In this document: positions 29,001-41,500 of the stretch, piece by piece
Numbering within the stretch: position 1 is the stretch's first letter
Layout of the letters: every line of letters starts with the position of its first letter
Assembly: GCF_958295425.1 (NCBI RefSeq)
Contig: NC_081146.1
Span: 23,184,395-23,248,394 of the forward strand
DNA length: 64,000 bases
Direction of reading: 5' to 3'
DNA from: Solea solea
Taxonomy: Eukaryota; Chordata; Actinopteri; Pleuronectiformes; Soleidae
Made by a program: the position numbers and the translations under genes
The notes under the pieces: model-generated
Database searches by the model: none
The model's input: the letters and a program-made list of their open reading frames with translations, nothing else
Told to the model about the DNA's origin: nothing

Positions 29001-32000
29001 TTACCTCAGCTACACCTCACTCCTCCTCTTATTACCCTTGTAATGATGTGGTGTTTTTAAGAGCGGGTTTTTTCCCTTTTATTGTAATGATTACGTTACG
29101 TTTAGTCTTTTGACAAATGTACTTTTCTACAATGTCTCACGTTTCCCGTCACGTCTGTTACCTGCAGGCAGGCTGATGGACTTCTGGGACGGGTACGGTG
29201 GTGAGATGTCAGAGGCCGAGCCTATCTGTCCACCGCCCTGAACATCAGTCAGCACTGTGTCATTAACCTGCAGAGGGGAAAACACAGTCTTACACTGGAA
29301 ATCCTGTTTGCAATGTCTTTTACAAGACACAGCAGTCTGTGTGGGCTTTTGTTTGCCACCATACCTTTGACAATAAATAACCCCTGGATTCATTTGAACC
29401 ATTTCATAAAATGGGCCCCCCAGTAAATAAATTAAAGCAATTCATCTTGAGATTGTTCAGGCTTTGGGTTGAAGCAGCACAGCAGTAAAGAAGAAAGTTT
29501 GTTGTGCTGCAGAGTAAGAACCTCTTACCAGCATCCAGCACCTCGGGCTCCCAGCGTTTGTCCCGCATACGATGAATCTGTCGTTTACTTTCTGAATGAC
29601 AGTGATGAAATTATCGCACTCCAGCTGTGGGAGAAAAAAAAAGCACAAGGGTGAGATGAAAAGAGAGGGACAAAGGCGGAAAATGAAGAGGAAACAGGAG
29701 TGTGGGGGAGGGCAGAGAGACACACAGATTGGGAGAGGGATTAAAGATGCAGATAGGCAGAAGAGGGAAAAATTGGATGGTGTGTGGCGGAGTGATTAGA
29801 GAGGACAAGACTGCACAAAGGGAGAGATAAGACAAAGCAGCGAGCCAGGGATTGAAAGACGAACAGTCGAGGAGAACAAGGTGAAACGGAGGGACGGAAA
29901 AACAAAGTGTAAAAAAAACATTATGGGAGGAAAAACTGAGAGGAAGATTTTGTTTTCTGGCAGAAAACAAAGCAGGATTTAAGCTTTGCAATACTAAATA
30001 CACATCATTTATTCATTAAGTAAAACAATTGACCGCTTCCCCCAGGACATCACTAAAAGGAGAGTGAAAATGAATATGAAATATAACCTTAAAGTTGGGT
30101 GCAGCCTGCGTTGTTGAGGTTGTAACTTATTATTATGCTGAAAATGCAACATTCAAACAAGAGGCAAACAGGCAACAATGATATCACCAAGGCCAAAAGT
30201 GTGTAGGTGGATATGTAGGCGAGTGGGTAGGATGAATACAATATTATTATTATTGTGTGTGTGTGTGTATACATGTTCTTCTTTCTACACTTGGATTATT
30301 CTTCTGAGCAAGAGATTGAGTGGTTTGCAGAAGCTGCCCATGTCGTGTCTTGCTGGAGCCAGTGGGTTCATTTTAATTGCAAATTTCATTTCTAATTTGG
30401 GGAAACGCTGCTCTCATTATTATGTTTCCCCCCGAGGCATTGTGCTGTATTGTATTGTTGTTTTTTTTTATTATTATTTCTGTGTTGTAATAAATGAAGC
30501 TCTTGGGCTCTTTAAAATACAATGCTAAATAGATTACCAATCCAGTATCCATCTCCATCGTAGAACATGTCAGTTTCATGCATTTGTTATCAAATAACAA
30601 ATAACTCATCAGAAATTGGTGAGATGAACCAAAAAATTATATAAAAAATACATTTATAGGATGTAATGCCTGGTGTAAGTGCATCTCTGTATTTTGCAGT
30701 AAACGCTAAAGGTCATATTTTACACACACGTCCCCTTAAACATTTGTTAAAGTTCATACCTATTTAAACGTACATAACCTGCTCAAATACTATGCAAACC
30801 AAACCATCTACCTCACCTACTGAACTGTGGTTTCCTGCATTTAAGGCTGGGAGTTTCTCCAGTCCAGTGTGGGATTGTTGCCCTCACTGTGGTGTTATGT
30901 CAGACTGCTTTATCTCTAACTTGGAAAACCCTGTGCCATTTTTTTATTCCCGCTGGTTTTATAAACCTCCGGGACAAACTGTACGACTAATTCATATTTA
31001 TGTGCGCACACTATACGGACCGATGCTCGGATGCGATACTTCTGCGAACATGCCGCCTATGTCGACCCTATCCACGTTGAGGAGGTGCGATGAAAATACT
31101 GGAAAACGAAGTAGAGTCCAGTCAAACTCCCTGTATGTGCAATCCCATAATCTGATTCATACCATAGTAATAATAGTGGGATAATATTATCCGAAATGAG
31201 ATGTTTACATAGATGTTATATGTCTTAGCAGAGTCCTCCAGAATCAACATTCTTATCGTGTCACCAGAGTTTAGTGATCTTGACTCCAGTGAAATTCTAA
31301 AGTGTGTGACACAATAACTCAAGAGAAGCTACGTGATGCTTTTCAAACGCCTGATAAAGTTCTTGTACGGCTACAGAAAACGTTACATAACAGTCTCCGT
31401 AGGCTGTATGTGTCCTGATCCTTGGGAATATAACTTCTTTTAAAACCAGTGAATTGCCCTTTTGTAGAAAACTGCTCTGAGGTACGTCTCATTCTAAAAG
31501 CCTCCCGGTGAGAGCGGCTGGCCGCTTAGGACCACGATATAAGGCTGATTTATACTCTTTATCCTCTTGACACTCTTGATAAATGTCACTCGGAGAAATG
31601 CATTAAGTCGTGTGTCATTTTCAATTAACAAAAGGTTTAACTCTTACTGAGAGGGCAACAGGACAGGACTGAAGAAGTCATGAGAGAGTGAAGTGACTGT
31701 CTTAGAAGAGCACAATAACACCGATAATTCCTTTTTTTATTTATCCCGTTATGAGGCTTGGGGAGAACTGCAGGACGCTAAAAATGCAATCAGGAATCCG
31801 TTATCCTGACAGGACCACAAGAGTTGATTAGATTAGAATCCAAAAAAAAAACTTTAAAAAAAAGGACTTAACAAAGGGACGCTTAGATCTGTCAGGAGAG
31901 ACCCCAGGTGTTTCCTGTTCCTTGAGCCCCTTTTCCAGCTATGGTCCCAGCTCGCCTTTGCCTTCGCACAGCACGGCACAGTTTGGTTTTCCACAACAGA

Positions 32001-35000
32001 ATAGCACCTACTCAATTAGGGCGGAGTCATCACTGCACAGCTGCATGAAACTGCGAGTGACTAATGACTTGTAAAGCAGTTGTTTTCAGTGTAAGTGAAT
32101 CATTAGAATCAGTTCATTAATAATATTTGTGAGGCTCCGTCACAGATAAATACACCAGACTCCTCTGTTAAATATTGACATTTTAGACATTTCCCTGGCA
32201 ATTGTTGGAGATTACCACAAGTTCAGCATTGTTCAGCTTGATTCTTGTGTCGGACGTCTCTTCCTGTGACCAATCAGTGGCCAGCAGTCTGGCATTGTCA
32301 CGCATAATATCGCAGCACGAGAATGTCAGCCTAGGACGCGAAGACCGGGAGCAACCGATGACCCGCTGTGATCAGAGGGTTGGATTTCTATTTTACAGTT
32401 GCCAAAATTGATGATGTCAGGCTTTAAAACAAGGGCAGGGTTGTTCTAAGATTTGGGCTGAAACTCTCTCTCTCTCAAGCAAACTGCTTGAACCCGATGC
32501 TTGGCTTGTGACAAATAAAGTTCTTTGTTCTATTCGAGCCTTTTTGTGTCAGCGGAGTCTCTTTCTGCACCATCATCTCACCACCTGTTGTTATTTAAAG
32601 AAGGAAGGCCCGGGAAACAACAAGAGAAACTGTCAAGTGACGACACTTTTTCCGGTGTCAAACGATAACTCAGGCTTTACTGTGTTGACTTTTTAAGAAG
32701 TGAGATAGTGGCTCGAGGACGTTATGACAACAGACAACACCAAGGCCTTGGAGACACTTTGGGAATGTCTGTCAAATCAGGTGTTCTGTGCTACATAAGG
32801 TCTCGTTCTGTCTCATCCACTGTATATCAGTGACATTTGCTATATTAAACTGCCGCCTAGGGACAAATACATTTTTCTTGCGTTTTACTGATATTTAAAA
32901 GAGATTTACTACTTCATTCAGAGTGATGTAAATCTGCCAATGGCAGACTCTCTGAAGTCTTCTGCTTTTAACCCTTACAGCTCACATGGCACGGAGGGGG
33001 AATTATACACAACTCCTTATATGGACATCCTGGGTGTTTGTGCTTATATGTCACATATTCCAGCTTTAAAAAAATATTTTTTGTTGTTTAGTCAAAGTTA
33101 TGATTCGTTTCATATTGTGTTTTTAATCGTGATATATAGTAGCAATAATTGTACAGAAGTCACAAAATAGACGTGTTTTTCTTTTCTTTTTGTTAATAAA
33201 AACGAGCCAAGTGAATTTTGAATTGTGACGTGTTTCCACATTTCACAAATTCAATGCGATTTTAAACATTTTTAGTACTTTTGCTCAGGTGTGTTGCTAT
33301 AGTTGGTGAAAATGGAAGAAATGTTTAATCGGATTGCCTAGGTTGTGCTGGAAAAGAGGATATAAGACACTGTATGTTGTACATTCTTATACCGTCTGTA
33401 TATACCGTGTGTGATAACATAGTAATGGAAAAAAACAGCCAAAATGCTCTGTGTTCTAAGGGTTAAAGAAACACAGGTGGCCGGTTTTAGCTCAGATGTC
33501 GGTGACAACACTGAAATAGAGAAAACCAATAGATATAAACAATATAGAAACAATATTTTAATATTTTTCATCCACTTACTGTTTCCCACCTTATTTTAAA
33601 GTCTGCCCATGAAACGATCTATAATTGATAGAACTGTCTGTGTGAGTAAGTTCTATTTTATTCAGCTTGGAGAAAGCCACAAGACATTTGATTGTGCACA
33701 TTGTATAATGACAAAAAAACCCAGAAAACCATTCTACCTCTGAATTCTGTGAATAATTTGATGTTCACTTCAAGAATAATCGTTCATAATTAACAGATAA
33801 ATGGCTTCTAAAAAGGAAGAAATGATTTTCCTGGGTGAAAATGATTATATTGTTAAAAGTAAAATGAGTTACTAAGATGGTGAAAGGCTTCAGAGTAGAG
33901 ACGGTAAAACATGGTCTGAATGAACAGCATAGTCACATAAATTCACATCGTCTTGAGTTATGATTGTGTTGTTGTTGTTGCTTTGGATTTTGTTATTCAC
34001 TGTTTGCAGGAGAGAGCCCGACGTTGACAGTTGTTCACCGCCGCGCTCTGAAAATGGGGAAAACTCAATCACAAGAACCTACACACCTCATTTCACATTC
34101 CTGCCCTCAGAAGAAGTGAGGAAGTGCTCGCTCTATAGAGATACATCTGGGATACAGTTATTCAACAGCGAGGTGTCATCCTGTGTGTTTGTGTGTGTGG
34201 GGTGTTAAGGAAGCTGCGCGGGCAGCTGTAGACCCGAGTCCAGGGTCAGTCTAAGGGCAGGGTCGTAATTTCCTCTTCCACATTTCATCATCCATCATAC
34301 AGACTCCATGCTGATAACTGCACGCACTCACTTCCACACAGACTGTGTATACACTATACCCAGTCCAGTTGGTAATGTGCGATCTTGAAAGAAGACGGTA
34401 ACCGTGGAAACTTGCTCAAAGACCACAGCCACGTTAAAAAAAAAAAGAAGAAAAAAAAGAGGGCAAAGAAATGAAGTTGAGATCAAGAAAAAACGCTGAC
34501 TGATGCAAAAGCTCGTTTGAGCGTGAACGGAACGGCAGGCGTGCACAAGCAGAAACGTGAAATGTGTTAAGTACTGCATGCTCCCCGGCCCGGGACTTAA
34601 GCGATTGTGAAATAGTATATGATGACATTATCAACAGATAGTAAAACATAGCAGCAGCTCATTCTGTGAGTGAAAACACTCGAGTCAGAGATGAAGAGGG
34701 AGGAAAAACTTCAACTTACCAAATGTCAATACCAAAATCACAACCTTGAGTATTGATGGCTACAATATCAGTAGTTTTTATATTATTATTATAGCATAGT
34801 ATAGTATTATAGTATTATAGTATTATATTCTGGGTCATTGTGGACCACTGTGTTTTTACAGTAGCCCACAATGGACAAACTAAACATCTTTTTGATGTAA
34901 ACTGCAGGCTACATTATGTTCTCCAACACACGTGGAAGGGAAGGATGAGGTGAGGGATATTCAGCTGCTTCTTCGGTAAATCTTACACACTGTACCTTTT

Positions 35001-35509
35001 TAAGAAGAGGAAATAGAGTTGGACTTTAAATATGTATGACACATGTATGTATGTATGTATGTATGTGTGTGTGTGTCTGTACAACATGCTAATTTGGTGG
35101 GAGGAGCTCAGGACAGAGCGCTTCCATCTCAAACCTGTGGATAATTCCTCACTGCAACTTTAAATGATCTGAATGAAGTGAACCTGAACATTGCTTCACT
35201 AACCTCACAACAGTGTAACTGCAGAGGACGACGACAATGATGATGATGATAATGACAAACAGGATAATGATGATGATGATGATGATAATGGTGATTTACA
35301 AAATGGAGGCGGCTGACGATGCTCTGCACCACTGATGGATGTGCTGACAGTGAGGATGTGCCTCTACCTCGAGTGGCGCAGCCTTGGCCTTGCAGGTATC
35401 AATTGCAGTCTGATCAGAAGCCGCTGGGATCTGTGGGAGGAAAGACTGTTGAGTTCTGTGCCAACAGTTGTTTTTCCACACGGCTCAGTTTCAGCATGAA
35501 AACAGTGAC

Positions 35510-35544
<35 letters not shown>

Positions 35545-38500
35545 AAAAGACAGTCAATTTCTATGACTGACTTTATCATTTATTTATTCATTTATATGTT
35601 CTGCTTGTGTTTTCCCATGTACTTCACATTTCCCAGAAACTCTTCCAACGCTCTACCACACATGACTTTAAGCTTGAACTGCAGCACAAATGTTTTTGCT
35701 CGTGTTTACCGACCTTTTCGAAATGGACCATTTTTGACCTTACATTCGGTAATTCTCCGACAGAACGCTGCCGACGCTTTCTCACTGTTTCTCTAGTTAA
35801 TGTCATGAATATCTTTATTCACAGATTCATGCATGTGGATATGCAGATTGAATATGCAGGCGAGGGACGAGATACTGCACATTTGAGCAAGCTTTGTATG
35901 GGATTAGATTTGTATCAATATTTTTAAGAAGCAAATATCAATTTAATCGTTCAAAAGTATTGTATTTTATTGTTTGAAAATACACGTGTTCTTTGCGCTC
36001 CCCAGTTTGTTGTTTGCGCCGATTCTGACCATGGGCGTGGCCTTAGGAAGCTGCCTGCTGATTGGCTCCTGAGTTTTGGAGCGACAGCCTCAATGGAACT
36101 CATTCCCCACGTTTTTTCGGCTGAAATCCGACAAAAACAAGCATATTTTCAAACAATAAAATACAATATTTTTTAATGATTGAATGTTTTCTTTGCTTCT
36201 TAAAGTGTTACAGTGTGACATTGACAGTAAAAGCATTTGCAAGTAGCTTTTTTGATTCATCTGCATTCAATAGAGACAAAGATGTGATCTTTCTAGCTTG
36301 GAGGAAAATAGAGAGTCCTTGATGTCGTCTATCAACTGCAACTCTATTCTCCTGTTGCTCATCAGAGTGTGAACATAATGACCAAAACTAACTGGGAAGC
36401 TTCTTATTCTTATTGCTACTCAGGCGGTGGAAAAACCACAGGTGCAGAATTTAAACACAGTCTCCTAACAGTGGCTGAATGTCATTTTAGTAAAAGTGTA
36501 AGCATATCTTTTTTAGCAGATAGCACCGTCCAAATCAGATGAACAAAGTTACCACTTTTTAATCCTATTATTATCATCAATGTAATTGCTCGTTATTTCA
36601 TTTCACACTTTCAGAATCTCCCCGTTGCTCATTAGTGCTCGACACACTGCACCTCAGCAATCACAAAAAAAAGGTGATCATTTAAAGAGTCTTATTTATG
36701 AGCCATGAGTTTCAGTCAGAGGATCTACTGAAGGGCTGTATTAAATGCTTGTCAGTGACAAATAAGGCCTCTTTTTGAGCTGCAAATCATGCAAGGTTGT
36801 TCATATGTAGCATGACAATAAATAAAAGACATTTTCTAAAGACTTTTACTATTTTCCATCCCTATTTTTCCACCCACAGCTAAGCATGTGATCAGTCTGA
36901 GGCAGACGGCCCTTTAGGTGTCATTTAAATGATCTGTTTAATTTATCAGGCTATTCATTGCTGTCACAGTGCACCACACACACTGTGTAATCCCAAGCCT
37001 ACTGTATGCTGACACCATTAGCTCCGTGAATTATGTTTTCTGTCCTCACAGACAGAGCTTCATTAATGTATTCATGACTCGGCCTCCGCAGCCTTTGCTC
37101 CTTCTCCAGTGGTCTCATTTCTTTCTGCCCTCTGTGGTTCAGTGTTCCGCCCTCACAGCGGAGCAGAAAGCCATACCTGCGCTTATCTCACTCCGCGATT
37201 GTTAGACGTCAATGGGGGTAGATTTATATTTAAAGATAATTACATCTCTTTGCCCGCGACTTCACGAGGCGTCTCTTCAAACCTGCACACAGCTAATCAC
37301 ACCTCGTTTCATTGCGCACAATACGGTCAATCAGCGACTTTATAAGCAAAGCAGGCAATCACATAAATTAAATAACAAAACTATTCTTACCCACCATCAT
37401 TTTTGATATGTGAGATTATTTCATGCTGAATAAAGTAGTTCTGCCAAGAGTTTAACTGGGAAATAAAGTGATATTTGTACATTTAATGCTAACAACAGCT
37501 GGTTTGTGAGTAGACCAGCGTAAATCTAAAAGAACGGCAGGTTTGTGGTTTGGTATCTTGTGTTTCTTTGCTTCCTTTGAGGGTTACTTTGCTTTCAAAT
37601 TCAACCCACTGTCAGATGAGTTGGCACACAACCACATGACGCCTGTCAGCGTCTGTGTTTCTCTCAGGCCTGATAGTATTGCCTGACAGTCTTACGTTAC
37701 GCACTGCACCGACGTCCGGTAAAAGTAAAGCATACCTGCAGGTCGCGGACCCCTCTGTCAGTGAACGCCAACACGTAGATCATGGCCTGGCCTCCCACGT
37801 ACAGCGTGTCACTCCCTTGGTCGTGGTACATGCTGATGTAGTTCTCAGGTTTACCGAAGTGGAACCTGGACGGCTCTGTGGGTTAGAATGAAACGTATTA
37901 GAGCGGGTGAACAGACAGGCAGGCAGACAGGCAGGCAGGCAGGCAGGCAGGCAGACAGGCAGGCAAGAGCCTTGCTCCGGTACATTTTATTGTCGTTGTT
38001 TGTACATCAACTTTGGATGAGGAACTAGAACAGAAATAAAATAATTCACACTCATGTTCACACTTATGGTCAAGAGTCGCCAGTCTGCTTATCTTTGGAG
38101 TGTGGGAGGAAGCGAGAGAACTTGGCGAGAACACACACACACACACACACACACAAAGAGAACACACAAACTATACACAGATATGCTCTGCTCAAACTGG
38201 GATGCAAAAGTTTTTGATGTGAGGTGACATTAGTCTTACTTTTGCAGCCATATTTGTTGCACTTGTATAAGGAAAATATGTTCTCTGGTATTACGGTTAC
38301 TGAGCTGGAAAAAGATCTGTATGAGGTTAAGAATCTGTTTTCCTTGGGAGGCTTGGCCAATTCAGACAGCATCACAAATAATATAATAACTTGTAGATGT
38401 AAAAGACAACCAAATATTAAAAAATAAATCTGGTAATCTGATTCAAAAAGATATCCCGTTGGATCTTGAAGATGATACGATGAAGTTGAACAGTTTAGAG

Positions 38501-41500
38501 AAGATCCAACAGGATATCTTCATCTTCATGGGTTCTGTAGTAAAACAAGTGATACACCGTGACCTGTGGCTTGCAGGCGTAGTGATACAGGTCTAACATA
38601 CTGATGGATAGTGGTTCTATTGTTGTGTTGATGTGTTAATTTAATATATAATGTGTTAATTTAATATATACATGTGTGTTTGGGATGCAAAACTTGTTAG
38701 TTCTGTGACCCTGGCTTTCTCCAGGAACTACTTTTCTCCGCTCAGAACTGGAGAGACTCTGAGAACCAGAGAATCCGCCCCGTGCTTTGAATCCTTCTGC
38801 AGCTCATTCAGTGCCTCAGGTGCAGGTTGTAAACGATGAAACTCAAGAAAAGTATTTAAAAAAAAAAAACAAGACTAGATTTTATTAAAATGGTGAATGT
38901 GAATGTTTTTTTTTATAGTACATTTTTGCGATTCACCCATTCATACACACATTCAGACAGTACTGTATATCCAGCTCCTTTTATCTCTCACCCACAGCTG
39001 GCACAGCCATCAGGGGCAATATTCAGTTCAACGTGAAAGGAGCCAGGGATTCTGAGAGTATAAGTTGTTTTTCATCATCACGTTGTCAACAAACTTAGCA
39101 TCGCCAGAAGTTACCAAAAAAGAACCGGAAGTTACCGATGCCGATGATGATGTTCGCTGTGTGTTCCTGTGCTCTGGAGGCGTGGCTTCAGGGGGAAGTC
39201 TGAAGAAAGGGCCGTGGACTTTACCCTGCTCCAACAGTTTTTCCAGGATCTCCAATGCTACCTTTAATAATTAATTTACCTAATGAGAGAGGTGGATTCT
39301 CTTTTATCTCATAAAAACAATTATCTTTAAAATCCCATTTAAATGTTGGGGAATCAATAAAACCAACAGGTACTAAATTCATAAAATGGAGGCCAAACAC
39401 AATAACAAAAGGTCAGTGCGTTTAATTGAGTTTCGTTAACTGGATTAAAAAAAAGATAAAGATTTGAATGCACTACCATCCTCAGGCAAACTCTGATTTC
39501 CAATCCGATAATTAATCTTTAGTAAATGTAGAGGCGCTAACTCAAGGAGCAACTGCAATGAAGTGCTATCATTTCCTAAAATGGATGATCTGATTCTGAG
39601 CGTGTGACTGTTACTGCTTCAGAAACATGGCTTTGGTGAAAAGGGCATCTGGTAGGAAGCATAAATACCACTGACATCATCATGTGGGCAAATCCCATCA
39701 CAGACGGTCGGTTGAATTACGCTCCGTGCACCGGGGGAGAATCTCTGAATCATCCATACAGTCAGACTCACACATTAACCTACACTGCAACTGTGCCTGT
39801 GTTAAGGATGAGTCTCGACTGACTGCAACCTTTTTAAAAAATGTGGTTCTGTGCTGCAAGAGAACTCGTTGTAACCTCGTGTTACGTGCTTGTAAGTAAG
39901 CATTAAGGTTTTAAGTCATTTTATTGGCCTGCTATCTTTTTTATCTCTTCTGTGTCAGGCTAAATTAAATCAATCAGCTACAACACTTTAGAAAAATGAC
40001 CAAATCTGAACAACAGAAAATGCACCAGACCCTGATCCGGTCAAACTTACTGAGTCAATATTAAAAATGCTTTTGCCTTTTCAGAATAAAGAGGAGAGGT
40101 GATGGTCATGGTTAAATATCATTTCTTTTTTAAAAATCTGAACTAAAATGAGACTTCCCGACTGACAGCAGGCAAAGATAAAGTGGTGATCACTGATGCA
40201 GGTTGCTACCCAACCAAGTAAGTTTCTATGGCAACAGGGGCCCTCACACATCTTATTGAAGAAGCTTAAGGAGCAGGGCAGGAACAATGAGTGCCCATAT
40301 GGTTTAGGGGTTGAGGACAGAGCACTGTATATATATATATGTATTAAGTCTATTCATTTCACTGTGAGAAGAATAGACCGTCGTTGGTAAAGCACACTGA
40401 GACGGAGTGGATGTTTGCTCGGGAGGATAACAAGCAGATATTCACCGCATGAGTCAGCCTTTGTTGATTCAGTGACAGACGAAAGGTTCAACTTCTGTCA
40501 GACAGACACACACATTCTCACCAAAGTCAAAAATGAAGACCCGAGTAGATTTATTACACGGGAATCCACACTAAACAAGGCAATGTGAGTTGTTGCAATT
40601 TGTACAACCGGTCAAATCCCCTGTTTGTGCATGTATTTTTGGGCATTTAATTGGATGCAATTGGACGACCACGGGTGTGAAAAGTGAGAGTGACAGGGAA
40701 GACGCAGGTTCATAGAGCGATGAGGCGTTGTTACAATTGTAAAACATTAAAAGTTGCTGGCAAAAAGCTTCTTCATGGAAAAACTTTATTTTCGTTTTTG
40801 TCCTCTAGACAGGTGCAAAGATAAGTCTGCAAGTTTGCAACTACGACCAAATAATTGATGATACAATACAAAAACTTTTGCAGATTCTCCGAAGGTTTGT
40901 TTCTTTTCCACTCCGCCAAGGAGGTTATGTTTACATCAGTGTGGATTTATCTGTTTATCTTATTCCTGTCTACAGTTCTTTATGGATGGGTAGGTGACGA
41001 CCCATTTATGTTACCAGTACATTTTGGTAGGAATCTGCCCACTGATGATGTCACGAAAGAATATTACATTTTACATTGGGCTAAACGGACTAAACTCATC
41101 GCAGACACTCAGTGACATCTTAACAGATCAGTATGGTAAAAACTATAAGCAAGTACAGTTCTGTACAGATCCACAATAGGCTTCCGGCTCCGTTGGATCA
41201 AAATGTGTAAATCACAGGGGACAAAGTGTTTCAGTGTTGGCAGATGTCTGAGCTCTCTGAGTGCTCTTGATTGAGGTCGTTTTGCGGCATAAGCAGTCGT
41301 TGCCAGTGCTGCAGTAAAGATCTTTCCAACTGAAGGGGAACATGTACTAGAAACAGCTAATGCAGCCTTCTCTAAGTGTGGAGACAGTGACTGGAGGAGG
41401 TGCAGAAGTCTCGTTCTCCCTTCAATCTTCTTCTTTCCGCTTCTCGCCACAGTGGATCACCTGCCTCCATCTAGCCTTATCCCTTCGTGTCCTCATGTCC

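Larger units (their letters stand above)
24689..29161. other. sema7a intron 5
   Basis: A 4.5-kb intron with a possible hAT remnant (26225-26808), the dispersed repeat copy 2 and an L2 fragment. A repeat-free stretch around 25060-25330 and a homeodomain-like GATAATTAGCTAATTG at about 27531-27546 may be regulatory. Confidence 0.7.
29625..35367. other. sema7a intron 3
   Basis: A 5.7-kb intron containing piggyBac-like MITE copy A, a TAAAGGTCC-family MITE fragment and a TATTATAG repeat near 34795-34827. The rest shows no recognised feature. Confidence 0.75.

Noticed and set aside
35364..35579. Polyglutamine-containing minus-strand frame
   Set aside because: The Gln run is the intronic CAG repeat read through. 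The real coding part here is only the 63-nt exon 3, in a phase fixed by its neighbours.
37912..37967. CRISPR-like array
   Set aside because: It is a simple tetranucleotide microsatellite without spacers, in a vertebrate intron.
38085..38150. Separate gene or exon near the CA repeat
   Set aside because: The unique-looking part matches the SINE core (TTTGGAGTGTGGGAGGAAG) rather than an exon.
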